Shown one piece after another: positions 25,163-34,399 of a stretch of 64,000 nt of DNA; position 1 is the first letter of the stretch, and each line of letters begins with the position of its first letter. The translations under genes were made by a program, and so were the position numbers. The notes below the pieces were generated by a model, which saw only the letters and a list, made by a program, of their open reading frames with translations, ran no database searches and was not told where the DNA came from. The stretch spans positions 209,344 through 273,343 of the forward strand of contig SCQE01000021.1 in the NCBI GenBank assembly GCA_004321915.1, written 5' to 3'. The DNA comes from Nitrospirota bacterium (GTDB lineage Bacteria; Nitrospirota; Thermodesulfovibrionia; Thermodesulfovibrionales; Dissulfurispiraceae).

Positions 25163-26457
25163 AATACTGTAAACGCTGTCTTTATCCTGCCAATCATCCG
25201 CTAAATATTACGTTTGACGGTTATGGCGTGTGCAGCGGATGCAGAGTACATGAGGAAAAAGATGTACTTGATTGGGATGAGCGAAAAGAAAAACTGGAAA
25301 AGATATTCAGCGAATTCAGATCAGGGACACAAAAGACATATGATTGCATTATTCCGGTCAGTGGGGCGCGCGATTCATATTTCATTGTGTATATGGTGAA
25401 AAATATTTTCAAAATGCATCCGTTACTTGTCACCTATAACAAACATTACAATACAAAAATAGGGATCAGAAATCTTGCGTATTTGCAGACAATTTTCGGA
25501 TGCGACCTTATTAGCTGCACTGTGAGCCCTGAGAGAGTCAAGCGAATCACACGTGAAAGCTTGAGACGTAAAGGCAGCATCTACTGGCATTGCCTTGCAG
25601 GATCCACGGTTTTTCCTGTGCAAACCGCTGTTAAACTTAAAATTCCTCTTATCGTATGGGGCGCTCATCAGGGCTGTGATCAGACAGGCATGTTTTCTCA
25701 TCTGGATGAAGTTGAGATGACAAGAAAATACCGGAAAGAACATGATCTGATGGGGATGGAAGCGGAAGACTTTATTCGTGACAGCGATGTTGTGGCCATT
25801 GAAGACATGAAACAATATATTTATCCTCATAACAAGGAACTGGAGAGCGTGGGAGTCAGGGGTATTTATCTGAGCAACTATATACGCTGGGACTCCAAGG
25901 CCCAGCACGAGTTGATGATTGAAAAATATGGTTACGAAACCATGCTTCAGCAGCGTACTTTTGATACATACAATGATGTGGATTGTTTTCATTATTCCGG
26001 TATTCATGACTATATAAAATTTTTGAAGTGGGGATATGGTAAGGTGACGGACCATGCTTCCAGAGAAGTCCGTTTGAAAAGAATGACACGTGAAGAAGGC
26101 ATTTCCATGGTCCGTAAGTTCCAGAATATATATCCAAAGGATTTGTCGATTTTCCTTGAATGGCTCGGCATGAGTGAAAATGAATTTTTTGGATATATTG
26201 ATAAGCACCGGGATCCGCGCATATGGCAGAAAAATGATTGCGCGGACTGGGAGCTTAAGGATTCAATTGTCAATCATGCCGGAGATGAAGGTGTCGATGA
26301 CGTCCGGCTGCAACGCAAAGAAGGATGCGAATTTTTGCTTGTTCCTTCTAAAGAACCGAATGAGGTTGAAGACAATCACGTGCTTATTGGCAGGGCCTGT
26401 GTTGACAACGGACATCTTCCTGAAGTTATAAAAAGGTATCCTGATGAAATATTGTAA
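25159..26457 (+). CDS. N-acetyl sugar amidotransferase, WbpG/PseA family (first copy)
   Basis: A 432-residue ATP-dependent PP-loop enzyme. An N-terminal zinc-ribbon-like part (C4, C7, C25, C28) precedes a PP-loop at 68-73 that reads SGARDS instead of the common SGGKDS. The family turns an acetamido group on a sugar into acetamidino, using ammonia from HisH2/HisF2. It is about 60 residues longer than the second copy, mostly at the C-terminus. The start is shared with the HisF-like stop. Confidence 0.87.
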   Translation: MKYCKRCLYPANHPLNITFDGYGVCSGCRVHEEKDVLDWDERKEKLEKIFSEFRSGTQKTYDCIIPVSGARDSYFIVYMVKNIFKMHPLLVTYNKHYNTKIGIRNLAYLQTIFGCDLISCTVSPERVKRITRESLRRKGSIYWHCLAGSTVFPVQTAVKLKIPLIVWGAHQGCDQTGMFSHLDEVEMTRKYRKEHDLMGMEAEDFIRDSDVVAIEDMKQYIYPHNKELESVGVRGIYLSNYIRWDSKAQHELMIEKYGYETMLQQRTFDTYNDVDCFHYSGIHDYIKFLKWGYGKVTDHASREVRLKRMTREEGISMVRKFQNIYPKDLSIFLEWLGMSENEFFGYIDKHRDPRIWQKNDCADWELKDSIVNHAGDEGVDDVRLQRKEGCEFLLVPSKEPNEVEDNHVLIGRACVDNGHLPEVIKRYPDEIL

Positions 26458-27559
26458 AAAGTGCGTTCAGCCCGATACAAGACCGAGAATCTATTTTAAC
26501 GAGGACGGAGTTTGTGGGGCTTGTCTGTGGAAGGAGGAAAAAAAGACCATTGATTGGGAAGCGCGCAGACAGGAACTGCAGGGCATTGCCGATTGGGCAA
26601 AAAAGGAAGCAAAAAAACGCGGCACATATGATTGTGTTTTGGGAGTAAGCGGAGGAAAGGACACGACTTTCACATCTTTATATGCTCGGGACAGATTGGG
26701 ATTGAATTGCCTGCTGGTCAATGCATGGCCTGAACAGATGACAGAAATAGGCCGGTATAATATCGAGAATTTATGCAAGCTGGGATTTGACATCATTAAT
26801 ATCAAAACAAACCCGAGGGTCATGAGAAAAATTATAAGGGACGATTTTTTCAAGCGTGGCAATTTGAATATCTCTACCGAATACACTATTTGGTCAAGTG
26901 CCTATAGGGTTGCAATGGAGCATAAAGTTCCCTTGATTATACAGGGGGAAAATGAGGCGTTGACGCTGGGGGCCAGCGAAGGACAGACAAGAGATGGCGA
27001 GGCTACTCAGGTATACAAAAACAATACACTCTCAGGGGTCAATGCATTCCAGAGGTATGCTGACTGTGAAGGTGTATCAAGGAAAGACCTTTTTTTATAC
27101 AACTTCCCTGATCCCGGATTGCTTGATAGGATAGGTATTAGGGCTTATTATCTTGAATTCTATATTAACGAGTGGGACCAGGTCGGCAATGCAGAATTTT
27201 CAATAAAGCATGGCCTGAAAATACGGGAGGATGATCTGTCGGAACTGGGGTCCGTCCAGAAATTCTGTGCTTTGGACTCAGACCTCTGGCTGGTAAATCA
27301 ACTTATCAAGTATTACAAGCTCGGGTTTGGTTATGCCACTGACGAGGCCTGTTACGAGATACGGGAAGGCCGTATTACTAGGGAGGAAGGGTTTGAGCTT
27401 GTCAGAAAATATGATGGCAAATGCGGTGAAAAATATATAAAGAAGGCGTGTGATTACATCGGAATAACAACCGACATATTCTGGCGGGAAATTGAAAAGT
27501 GGCGCGGACCGATGTGGCGTAGAGATTCAGGAGGCAGTTGGACTTTGAAAAATGATTAA
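26444..27559 (+). CDS. N-acetyl sugar amidotransferase, WbpG/PseA family (second copy)
   Basis: A 371-residue paralogue of the preceding protein, with the same opening MKYCKKC, Cys pairs C4/C7 and C24/C27, and PP-loop SGGKDT (69-74). Its start lies inside the end of the first copy (14-base overlap). Two copies suggest two amidination sites or a heteromeric enzyme; a single HisH/HisF pair would have to serve both. Confidence 0.87.
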   Translation: MKYCKKCVQPDTRPRIYFNEDGVCGACLWKEEKKTIDWEARRQELQGIADWAKKEAKKRGTYDCVLGVSGGKDTTFTSLYARDRLGLNCLLVNAWPEQMTEIGRYNIENLCKLGFDIINIKTNPRVMRKIIRDDFFKRGNLNISTEYTIWSSAYRVAMEHKVPLIIQGENEALTLGASEGQTRDGEATQVYKNNTLSGVNAFQRYADCEGVSRKDLFLYNFPDPGLLDRIGIRAYYLEFYINEWDQVGNAEFSIKHGLKIREDDLSELGSVQKFCALDSDLWLVNQLIKYYKLGFGYATDEACYEIREGRITREEGFELVRKYDGKCGEKYIKKACDYIGITTDIFWREIEKWRGPMWRRDSGGSWTLKND

Positions 27560-28742
27560 AAGGGTTGTTTTTGTCCCTCAAGGCAAATTTACCCGGAGAG
27601 ACTACCAGCGTTTTGGCATAGAATTATTGAGAGGGAATGGGTTCAGTGTTGAGATTTGGGACATGACGTCTTTTCTGTATCCGGAGTTTGCAACTGCTAG
27701 TGCTGCCTCCAATATTTTAGACCGCTCAGAGTTGATTGCATTTAGCGATAAAAAAGCTGCGTGCAACAGGCTTTCAGGTTTATCAGAGAGTGATTTTGTA
27801 ATAATGTTAGTGCCTTATATGTATGAGAGTTTATGGATTTACAAGGCATTGAGTAAATCGTCGGCAGCTTATGCAGCCTATTGTGCAAATGCCCTTCCAA
27901 TATTCAAGGATGGAGTTGATGGGACTGCAATGAAAATACTGCATTACCTGAATACCAAGCCAATGGCCCTAGTCAAACATCTGGTAATGAGATTGCCTTT
28001 TTTGTTTGTCGGAGTGAAGCCGGTCAATTTGATTCTTGCCGGCGGGAACAAGTGTTTACAATACAATTATCCAACAGGCAGGAATACGGAGATATTATGG
28101 GTCCATTCTTTAGACTACGACATTTATCTGCAAGAAAAAGACAAGCCTGATGAAAAACGAAATATAGCAGTATTTATTGACGAATTTTTGCCGCTGCACC
28201 ACGAATATTCCATGTTTGGCATTGAGCCTCCGATTGAGGCAGGGAAATACTACGCATTGCTTGCCAGGTTCTTTGATTTGGTTGAGAAAGAAACAGGCCA
28301 TGAGGTGGTCATAGCCGAGTGTCCGGAGGCAAATTATGAAGAATTGCCTGATTATTTTAAAAGACGCAAACGTTTAAAGGGGCAGACAGCAAACCTTGTG
28401 AAGCAGAGCAAATTGGTCTTAGGCCACTATAGTACTGCTTTGAGCTTTGCCAATCTTTTCAGGAAGCCTGTTATTTTCATGACATGCGCAGATTTTTACG
28501 GAAAATTTGAATATTATCAAATCCCGGAAATGGCCAAATGGTTTGGGAAAAAACCGGTTTTTATAGACAGTGAGGATAATATTGATTGGAAATTTGAATT
28601 GACTGTGAGTGATGAGCATTATGATCGGTATCGCAAGGCTTATATAAAGACAGATGACAGTCAGGACTTGTTTTTTTGGCAGGTTGTCGCGAATAAAATA
28701 AAGAACTGGGGAACTGCTGACGGTTTGCTGTCAAGGAAATAG
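27552..28742 (+). CDS. Putative GT-B-like glycan protein, function unknown
   Basis: A 396-residue protein I cannot place in a named family. The C-terminal third (LVLGHYSTALSFANLFRKPVIFMT, about 295-320) resembles the donor-binding half of GT-B glycosyltransferases, where a residue and Ser before a hydrophobic helix bind the phosphates. No membrane segments. It overlaps the second amidotransferase by 8 bases and abuts the flippase, so it may transfer the amidino sugar. Function is inferred from context only. Confidence 0.65.
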   Translation: MIKRVVFVPQGKFTRRDYQRFGIELLRGNGFSVEIWDMTSFLYPEFATASAASNILDRSELIAFSDKKAACNRLSGLSESDFVIMLVPYMYESLWIYKALSKSSAAYAAYCANALPIFKDGVDGTAMKILHYLNTKPMALVKHLVMRLPFLFVGVKPVNLILAGGNKCLQYNYPTGRNTEILWVHSLDYDIYLQEKDKPDEKRNIAVFIDEFLPLHHEYSMFGIEPPIEAGKYYALLARFFDLVEKETGHEVVIAECPEANYEELPDYFKRRKRLKGQTANLVKQSKLVLGHYSTALSFANLFRKPVIFMTCADFYGKFEYYQIPEMAKWFGKKPVFIDSEDNIDWKFELTVSDEHYDRYRKAYIKTDDSQDLFFWQVVANKIKNWGTADGLLSRK

Positions 28743-30281
28743 ATGATAGAAGATGGTATTGAAACAGACTCGCTTAAAAAAAGATATATATCCAAACTCT
28801 CAACCAATATCGTGGGCATGGCCGTCAATCTGATAGCTCAGGCGGTCATTCCACGGGGTCTTGGGCCCAAGGCTTACGGTGATTATAATTTTCTGATGAA
28901 TTTTTTTACCGAGCTTGTAAATTTCCTCGACATGGGCACCTCCACATGTTTTTATACAGAGCTGTCCCGCCGAAGGGGTGAACATGAACTGGTGCGCTTT
29001 TATGTGCGGTTTGCGGGCCTGCTGTGTCTGATTGTCTTCGGATTTGTAGCAGTTGTGAATATTTCAGGGGGTTGCAGGGAGATATGGCCTGGGCAGGACA
29101 TGTACTATGTTTATTTGTCTGCCGGCTTGGCTGCGCTGACATGGATACTGAAGGTGCTGAACAGTATTGCTGACGCGCATGGGTTGACAGTATCTTCGGA
29201 GTTTGCAAGAATGGGGCACAGAATTTTGTGGTTAGTTCTGATATTGGCATTTTATTCCACACAGGGCCTTGCTCTCGGAAGTTTTTTTTACTGCTCTATT
29301 GCCGCCCTGTTTATGCTTGCGGCTGCATACTTTTTAATAATGAAGAAAAATGTCCTGTCGCTGAAATTTACCGGCGGAGTCGCGGCAGCATTAATAAAAA
29401 AATATATGCATGATTTTTACAGCTACAGCCATCCATTTTTTGCGTACAGCCTTATCGGCTTCGCAGTTGTCGTAGCAGACAGATGGCTTCTGCAGCAGTT
29501 CGGCGGCAGTGTGCAGCAGGGTTTTTTCGGACTTGCGTCACAGATGGGGGCTTTCAGTTTTCTTTTTGCAGGCGCAATGACCCCGCTTTTCATAAGGGAG
29601 TTTTCCATCTCATACGGATCCAATGATATCGTACACATGGGGCATTTGTACCGCCGGTACATCCCGCCTCTTTTTTCGCTCGTGGCTTACTTCTCATGTT
29701 TTGTGGCTGCCCAGGCTGAAAAGGCGATCTACATATTCGGGGGCCCCGGGTTTCGCGAAGCAGGGCAGGTGGTCACAATAATGGCCTTCTTGCCAATACA
29801 TCAAACCTATGGACAGCTGAGCAGTTCCGTATTCTTGGCCACAGGGCAGACTAGGCTGTACACAAATATCGGCATTGTCTTTATGCTTCTCGGTCTGCCG
29901 TTGACCTATTTTTTAGTAGCATCTCACGATAGGATGGGACTGAACGCGGGGGCCGCAGGACTCGCTATTAAAATGGTGCTGATGCAGTTCGTGGGAATCA
30001 ATGTCCAGATTTATTTCAATACAAAACTTCTTAAACTTCCTTTCTACAAATATTTTATTCACCAGTTCGCAAGCGTAGGATTTTTGCTGGCAATTGCTCT
30101 TGCAGCGGCTTTTCTTGCCGACGGGCCGCTCGGTTTTGGCCGGATGCCGGTAGCAGGTTTTCTTCTGTCAGGAGTGCTATATACCCTTATGACATTCTGC
30201 ATGGTTTGTGGCGTGCCTGCGCTTTTTGGATTGAAGCGGAGCGATATCCGTTCTGTATTTGCCCGTATGTCGTTTAAGTAA
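28743..30281 (+). CDS. Wzx-type lipid-linked oligosaccharide flippase
   Basis: A 512-residue inner-membrane protein with about 12-14 hydrophobic segments. The opening KLSTNIVGMAVNLIAQAVIPRGLGPKAYGDYNF is characteristic of the polysaccharide-transporter (MATE-like) superfamily. It would move the completed undecaprenyl-linked repeat unit to the periplasm. No ABC exporter is present, so the locus looks Wzx-dependent. Confidence 0.92.
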   Translation: MIEDGIETDSLKKRYISKLSTNIVGMAVNLIAQAVIPRGLGPKAYGDYNFLMNFFTELVNFLDMGTSTCFYTELSRRRGEHELVRFYVRFAGLLCLIVFGFVAVVNISGGCREIWPGQDMYYVYLSAGLAALTWILKVLNSIADAHGLTVSSEFARMGHRILWLVLILAFYSTQGLALGSFFYCSIAALFMLAAAYFLIMKKNVLSLKFTGGVAAALIKKYMHDFYSYSHPFFAYSLIGFAVVVADRWLLQQFGGSVQQGFFGLASQMGAFSFLFAGAMTPLFIREFSISYGSNDIVHMGHLYRRYIPPLFSLVAYFSCFVAAQAEKAIYIFGGPGFREAGQVVTIMAFLPIHQTYGQLSSSVFLATGQTRLYTNIGIVFMLLGLPLTYFLVASHDRMGLNAGAAGLAIKMVLMQFVGINVQIYFNTKLLKLPFYKYFIHQFASVGFLLAIALAAAFLADGPLGFGRMPVAGFLLSGVLYTLMTFCMVCGVPALFGLKRSDIRSVFARMSFK

Positions 30282-30323
30282 AGCCTTGCAGGTAAAATAA
30301 GTAAAAATATCCGGAGATGATGA

Positions 30324-31319
30324 ATGCTAAAAAATGATGTGATAATCGAAGCAAACTCGAATTTCCATCGCGTAGCAGGCGAGGACCTTTTCGAGAGAAG
30401 AGATGAGCGTTATATGGAATACCGCAGGAAGTGGAAGGAATGGCCGGAGACTTTTCATGTGGGAGAATTCCCGCTCTTCCTAGACGTGGAGGTCACGAGC
30501 GCCTGCAATCTCAAATGCCCTTTTTGTGCTACAACATACAGGGGCGGGCTCATTAAGAAAGGTTTCATGCAGTTTGACTTATTAAAGGGGATAATAGATG
30601 AAGGCGCTGCAAACAACCTTTACGGCGTAAAGTTCAATATCAGGGGAGAGCCGCTTCTTCATCCGCAGATACACGATTTCGTGGGGTACGCGAAAAAGAA
30701 AGGGCTTGTGGATGTGTATTTCAATTCCAACGCAATGCTCCTGACCGATGAAATTGCGAATAGACTTATAGATGCAGGACTCGACAGGATATCAATATCA
30801 TTTGAAGGCTTTACAAAAGAAGTTTACGAGAGACACAGAGTGGGGGCCAATTACGAGACTGTTTTGAATAATATAGAAGGACTCCAGTCCCTTAAGAAGA
30901 AACTTGGAGTTTCTCATCCCAAGGTCAGGATCCAGACAGTCATGTTGCCGGACATCCAGCCTGTATTTGAACAATACAGAAAGTTCTGGTCGGCCAAGGC
31001 GGATGAGGTCGCTTTTCTTGATTTCAAGGAAATGAAAGCCAAGAAAAAGGGAATGGTTTATCCGTGGGCATGTTCCCAGATATGGCAGCGGATGGCTATC
31101 TGGTGGGACGGCACGATACTGCCCTGCAACCATGATGACGACGCTCTGCTTGCTCTCGGCAGGTTTGGCGATATAACAATCAGCGGGGCGTGGCATTCAG
31201 AGCGGCTTAACGCAATACGCTCGGCGCATACAAAAGGGACTGCCCATGAAATACCGGCATGTGACGGCTGTTATTTAAGAGACAGCGAGATATTGAAGCT
31301 TAAGGAGAGAGGAAAGTAA
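30324..31319 (+). CDS. Radical SAM/SPASM protein (paralogue of the one at 20772)
   Basis: A 331-residue protein with CNLKCPFC (C61, C65, C68), a GEPLLHP block and C-terminal cysteines (PWACSQ, LPCNHD, CDGC). It is preceded by GGAGATG as ribosome site. Layout and local matches make it a paralogue of the protein at 20772. It opens the second unassigned module, two bases before a cytidylyltransferase. The reaction is unknown. Confidence 0.87.
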   Translation: MLKNDVIIEANSNFHRVAGEDLFERRDERYMEYRRKWKEWPETFHVGEFPLFLDVEVTSACNLKCPFCATTYRGGLIKKGFMQFDLLKGIIDEGAANNLYGVKFNIRGEPLLHPQIHDFVGYAKKKGLVDVYFNSNAMLLTDEIANRLIDAGLDRISISFEGFTKEVYERHRVGANYETVLNNIEGLQSLKKKLGVSHPKVRIQTVMLPDIQPVFEQYRKFWSAKADEVAFLDFKEMKAKKKGMVYPWACSQIWQRMAIWWDGTILPCNHDDDALLALGRFGDITISGAWHSERLNAIRSAHTKGTAHEIPACDGCYLRDSEILKLKERGK

Positions 31320-31321
31320 AA

Positions 31322-32056
31322 ATGGTAATAGCGCTTTTGATGGGCAGAAAGGGAAGCAAAGGCTTTCCCGGAAAGAACACTTACCCTGTGCTCGGGAAGC
31401 CTCTATCGTATTACCCTATGAAGGCTGCCATAGACTGTCCTGAGATCGACAGGACATACCTCTCTACTGACGATGAGCAGCTTATGGAAATCGCGACCGC
31501 GAATGGTGTAGAGGTAATAGTAAGGCCGCAGGAACTATGTGCTGACAAGGCGCTCGGGGAGCATGTTTATGTACACGCCTACCATACAGCAAAGGAACGT
31601 AATCCAGGCAGCACAGTTGAATTGGTTGTGCTACTGATGTGTAATGCTCCTACTATAGTGTCCTCAACAATCTCCGAGGGCATAAAGGTTTTGAGGGACA
31701 ATCCTGCTTATGATTCAGCAGTCACGGTTTCACGTTATAATATGTGGAGTCCTCTAAGGGCGAGGAAGGAAGGCGAGGACGGACTGCTTCGTCCTTTTGT
31801 GCCGTTTGAGACTTTCGGAGACCCGAAGACTCTTAATTGCGACAGGGATTCGCAGGGCGACGTCTGGTTTGCGGACATGGGCGTTTCCATTGTAAGGCCT
31901 CAATGTCTTGAAAACCTTGATTCCGGCCTGCTTCCCCAGAAATGGATGGGGCAGAGTATATATCCCCTGAAGCAGTGGGGCGGGCTTGATGTGGATTACG
32001 AATGGCAGTTGCCGCAGGTCGAATTCTGGCTGCAGCAGCATGGGTTTGGCGGGTAG
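31322..32056 (+). CDS. Cytidylyltransferase (NeuA-like), second copy in the locus
   Basis: A 244-residue protein with LLMGRKGSKGFPGKNTYPVLG (the nucleotide-binding loop, R-x-GSKG-x-P-x-KN form) and a LSTDDEQ block. It belongs to the CMP-sugar synthetase family, but the rest diverges from the copy at 22946 (LLMCNAPT instead of LLQPTSP). A separate substrate is likely. Followed after 3 bases by an isomerase. Confidence 0.85.
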   Translation: MVIALLMGRKGSKGFPGKNTYPVLGKPLSYYPMKAAIDCPEIDRTYLSTDDEQLMEIATANGVEVIVRPQELCADKALGEHVYVHAYHTAKERNPGSTVELVVLLMCNAPTIVSSTISEGIKVLRDNPAYDSAVTVSRYNMWSPLRARKEGEDGLLRPFVPFETFGDPKTLNCDRDSQGDVWFADMGVSIVRPQCLENLDSGLLPQKWMGQSIYPLKQWGGLDVDYEWQLPQVEFWLQQHGFGG

Positions 32057-32059
32057 AGT

Positions 32060-32881
32060 TTGAGGCTTTCTGTTTCGAACATCGCCTGGGAGCCTGCTGA
32101 ACTCGAAGCGCATCTGATACTGCTGAAGGACTTGGGATGTGACGGTGTAGAGATCGCTCCGAGTTGTGTATGGAATGAGCCTGTGGACATTCCTGTTGAG
32201 GAAATAAAAGGGCTCAGGGACATGGTATTTTCTCATGGCCTGTCTATCCCGGCTATTCATGCCCTTCTTTATACAAGGCCTGATCTGTACCTGTTCGGCG
32301 ACGGTTCCATGAGGCGAGATACTGTAAAATATCTCAAGGGCCTGATAAGGCTGGCTGGTTCGTTGTCCGCAGGTGTGCTTGTTTACGGTTCTCCGGCAAG
32401 CAGGCGGGTAGGAGAGAGGCCATACGCTGAATGCTACGCGCTGGCAGTTGATAGTTTCAGAGAGCTGGGCAAGGAAGCCTCGCTTTATGATACGGTGTTT
32501 TGCATAGAGCCTCTCGCCCCATCTGAGAGTGATTTTATCTGCAGCGCAGACGAAGGACACGCTTTTGTGCAGGACATCAGCCACCCGAACATAGGCCTTC
32601 ATCTTGACGCCAGGGCCATGGTGGACGCAGGAGAAGACTTCGGTCTCGTATTCGGTAAATACGGAAACGACATTAAACATTTTCATGTCGGAGATAAGGG
32701 GCTTGCACCACCGGGCCATACAGGATTTGACCACGCGGAGATCGGCGCGTGTCTCTCGCGGTCAGCGTACACGGGGTTTGTATCTATAGAAATGAAGAGG
32801 GGATTTGGCAACTCAATGGATGTTGTGAAAACTGCTGTAAAATATGTGCGTGAAAAATATTTTCCAAAGGGAGAGTCATGA
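32060..32881 (+). CDS. Sugar phosphate isomerase/epimerase (AP endonuclease 2 fold)
   Basis: A 273-residue TIM-barrel protein of the xylose-isomerase-like family. Probable metal ligands are in CIEPLAP, HLDARAMVDAG, HFHVGD and VSIEMKRG. TTG start. Members isomerise or epimerise keto sugars (IolE, IolI, tagatose epimerase type). Stop overlaps the next start by 4 bases. The substrate may be the carbohydrate activated by the adjacent cytidylyltransferase. Confidence 0.85.
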   Translation: MRLSVSNIAWEPAELEAHLILLKDLGCDGVEIAPSCVWNEPVDIPVEEIKGLRDMVFSHGLSIPAIHALLYTRPDLYLFGDGSMRRDTVKYLKGLIRLAGSLSAGVLVYGSPASRRVGERPYAECYALAVDSFRELGKEASLYDTVFCIEPLAPSESDFICSADEGHAFVQDISHPNIGLHLDARAMVDAGEDFGLVFGKYGNDIKHFHVGDKGLAPPGHTGFDHAEIGACLSRSAYTGFVSIEMKRGFGNSMDVVKTAVKYVREKYFPKGES

Positions 32882-34392
32882 AGGATTTTAAGGTTCTTTT
32901 CATATATCCGAATCTGAGGGGCATGAACATGCTGCCTCCTGCCATAGCTTTATTTTCGAGGATACTTAAAGACAACGGTTTTCAGGTGGGCCTGTTCGAT
33001 ACTACCTACTACAATACGGGTGACGATTTCGATTCGGACAAGGAAAAGGAAAAAAATCTCGCGGTGCGGCCTTTTGATATGTCCGGACAGGTAACGCTCA
33101 AGACTACCGATCCGCTTGCTGATCTCGATGATATGGTAACGTCATATCAGCCGGATTTGATCGCGATGTCAGTTACAGAGGACATCTTTCCGCTTGGTAT
33201 CAGACTGCTAAGGCATATAGACAGGCACAATGTGCTTACACTTGTGGGCGGTGTTTTCCCGACGTTCGCGCCGCACAAGGTGCTAAGAAATAAAGAGGTG
33301 GATATTGTCTGTGTTGGCGAAGGAGAACACGCGCTTCTAGAATTGTGCAAGCGGCTCAGGGAAGGAAAGCCTTTCTCGGACATCGGCAATCTCTGGGTCA
33401 AGGGAAAGGATGGAGAAATTGTAAAAAATCCGATATGCACTGCAACTGATATAGACAGAAACCCGTTGCCGGACTTCTCTCTTTTTGAAGAGGCAAGGCT
33501 CTACAGGCCTATGGCCGGAAAAATATACCGTATGTTTCCGGTCGAAACCCACAGGGGCTGTCCGTACCTCTGCACATATTGCAATTCACCGGCGCAGCAG
33601 AGATTGTACAGGGAATCGAAGGCCGGACAATTTTTCAGGAAGAAATCTGTTGATGCGGTCAGGCGGGAGATGAAATTCTACAGGGACGAATGGGGCGCGG
33701 AGTATTTTTATTTCTGGGCTGATACGTTCTTTGCCTATACCGACAGGGAGTTCGACGAGTTCATAGAAATGTATGCTGACATAAAGGTCCCGTTCTGGTG
33801 TCAGACCAGGCCTGAAACCATAACCGAGGAGAGGATTAAAAAGCTCAGGGAAGTCGGACTTCACAGGATGGCGCTCGGCATAGAACATGGGAATGAGGAG
33901 TTCAGAAAAAAGATCATCAACAGGCATGTCAAGAACGAAACCATTGTAAAGGCTTTTGACATAATCTCGGCACATTCCCTTCCGGCTGGCGTCAGCGTGA
34001 ACAACATTGTCGGATTTCCGACCGAGACCCCTGAACTCGCTTTTGACACCATAGAACTGAACAGGAGGATAGCGGACAAGGTGGACACCATGAACTGTTA
34101 CGCCTTCACGCCTTTTCACGGGACGCCCCTCAGGGACATGTCCGTAAAACTCGGCTATATCGATGAGGACGCTTTTACCGGTTGTCTCACTGGGGAACCT
34201 GTTCTGAACATGCCTCAGTTTCCAAAGGAAAGGATCAAGGGGATAATGAGGACGTTTTCGATTTATACACGGTTCGACAAATCCAGATGGCCTGAAATAG
34301 AAGCAGCCGGGAAACCTACTCCAGAAGGTGAAGCCATATTAGAAAAACTCCGGGCTGAATATACAGGTAAATATTTTTCAAAAGGGGAATAA
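32878..34392 (+). CDS. B12-binding radical SAM protein
   Basis: A 504-residue enzyme with an N-terminal cobalamin-binding domain (about 5-180; LIAMSVTEDIFPLG, LVGGVFPTF, CVGEGEHALLEL) and a radical SAM core with CPYLCTYC (C228, C232, C235) and LGIEHGNEEFR. The length is normal for class B methylases and related enzymes. With the SPASM protein at 30324 and the cytidylyltransferase it forms a module that mirrors 18765-23632. Confidence 0.88.
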   Translation: MKDFKVLFIYPNLRGMNMLPPAIALFSRILKDNGFQVGLFDTTYYNTGDDFDSDKEKEKNLAVRPFDMSGQVTLKTTDPLADLDDMVTSYQPDLIAMSVTEDIFPLGIRLLRHIDRHNVLTLVGGVFPTFAPHKVLRNKEVDIVCVGEGEHALLELCKRLREGKPFSDIGNLWVKGKDGEIVKNPICTATDIDRNPLPDFSLFEEARLYRPMAGKIYRMFPVETHRGCPYLCTYCNSPAQQRLYRESKAGQFFRKKSVDAVRREMKFYRDEWGAEYFYFWADTFFAYTDREFDEFIEMYADIKVPFWCQTRPETITEERIKKLREVGLHRMALGIEHGNEEFRKKIINRHVKNETIVKAFDIISAHSLPAGVSVNNIVGFPTETPELAFDTIELNRRIADKVDTMNCYAFTPFHGTPLRDMSVKLGYIDEDAFTGCLTGEPVLNMPQFPKERIKGIMRTFSIYTRFDKSRWPEIEAAGKPTPEGEAILEKLRAEYTGKYFSKGE

Positions 34393-34399
34393 ACCTGAT

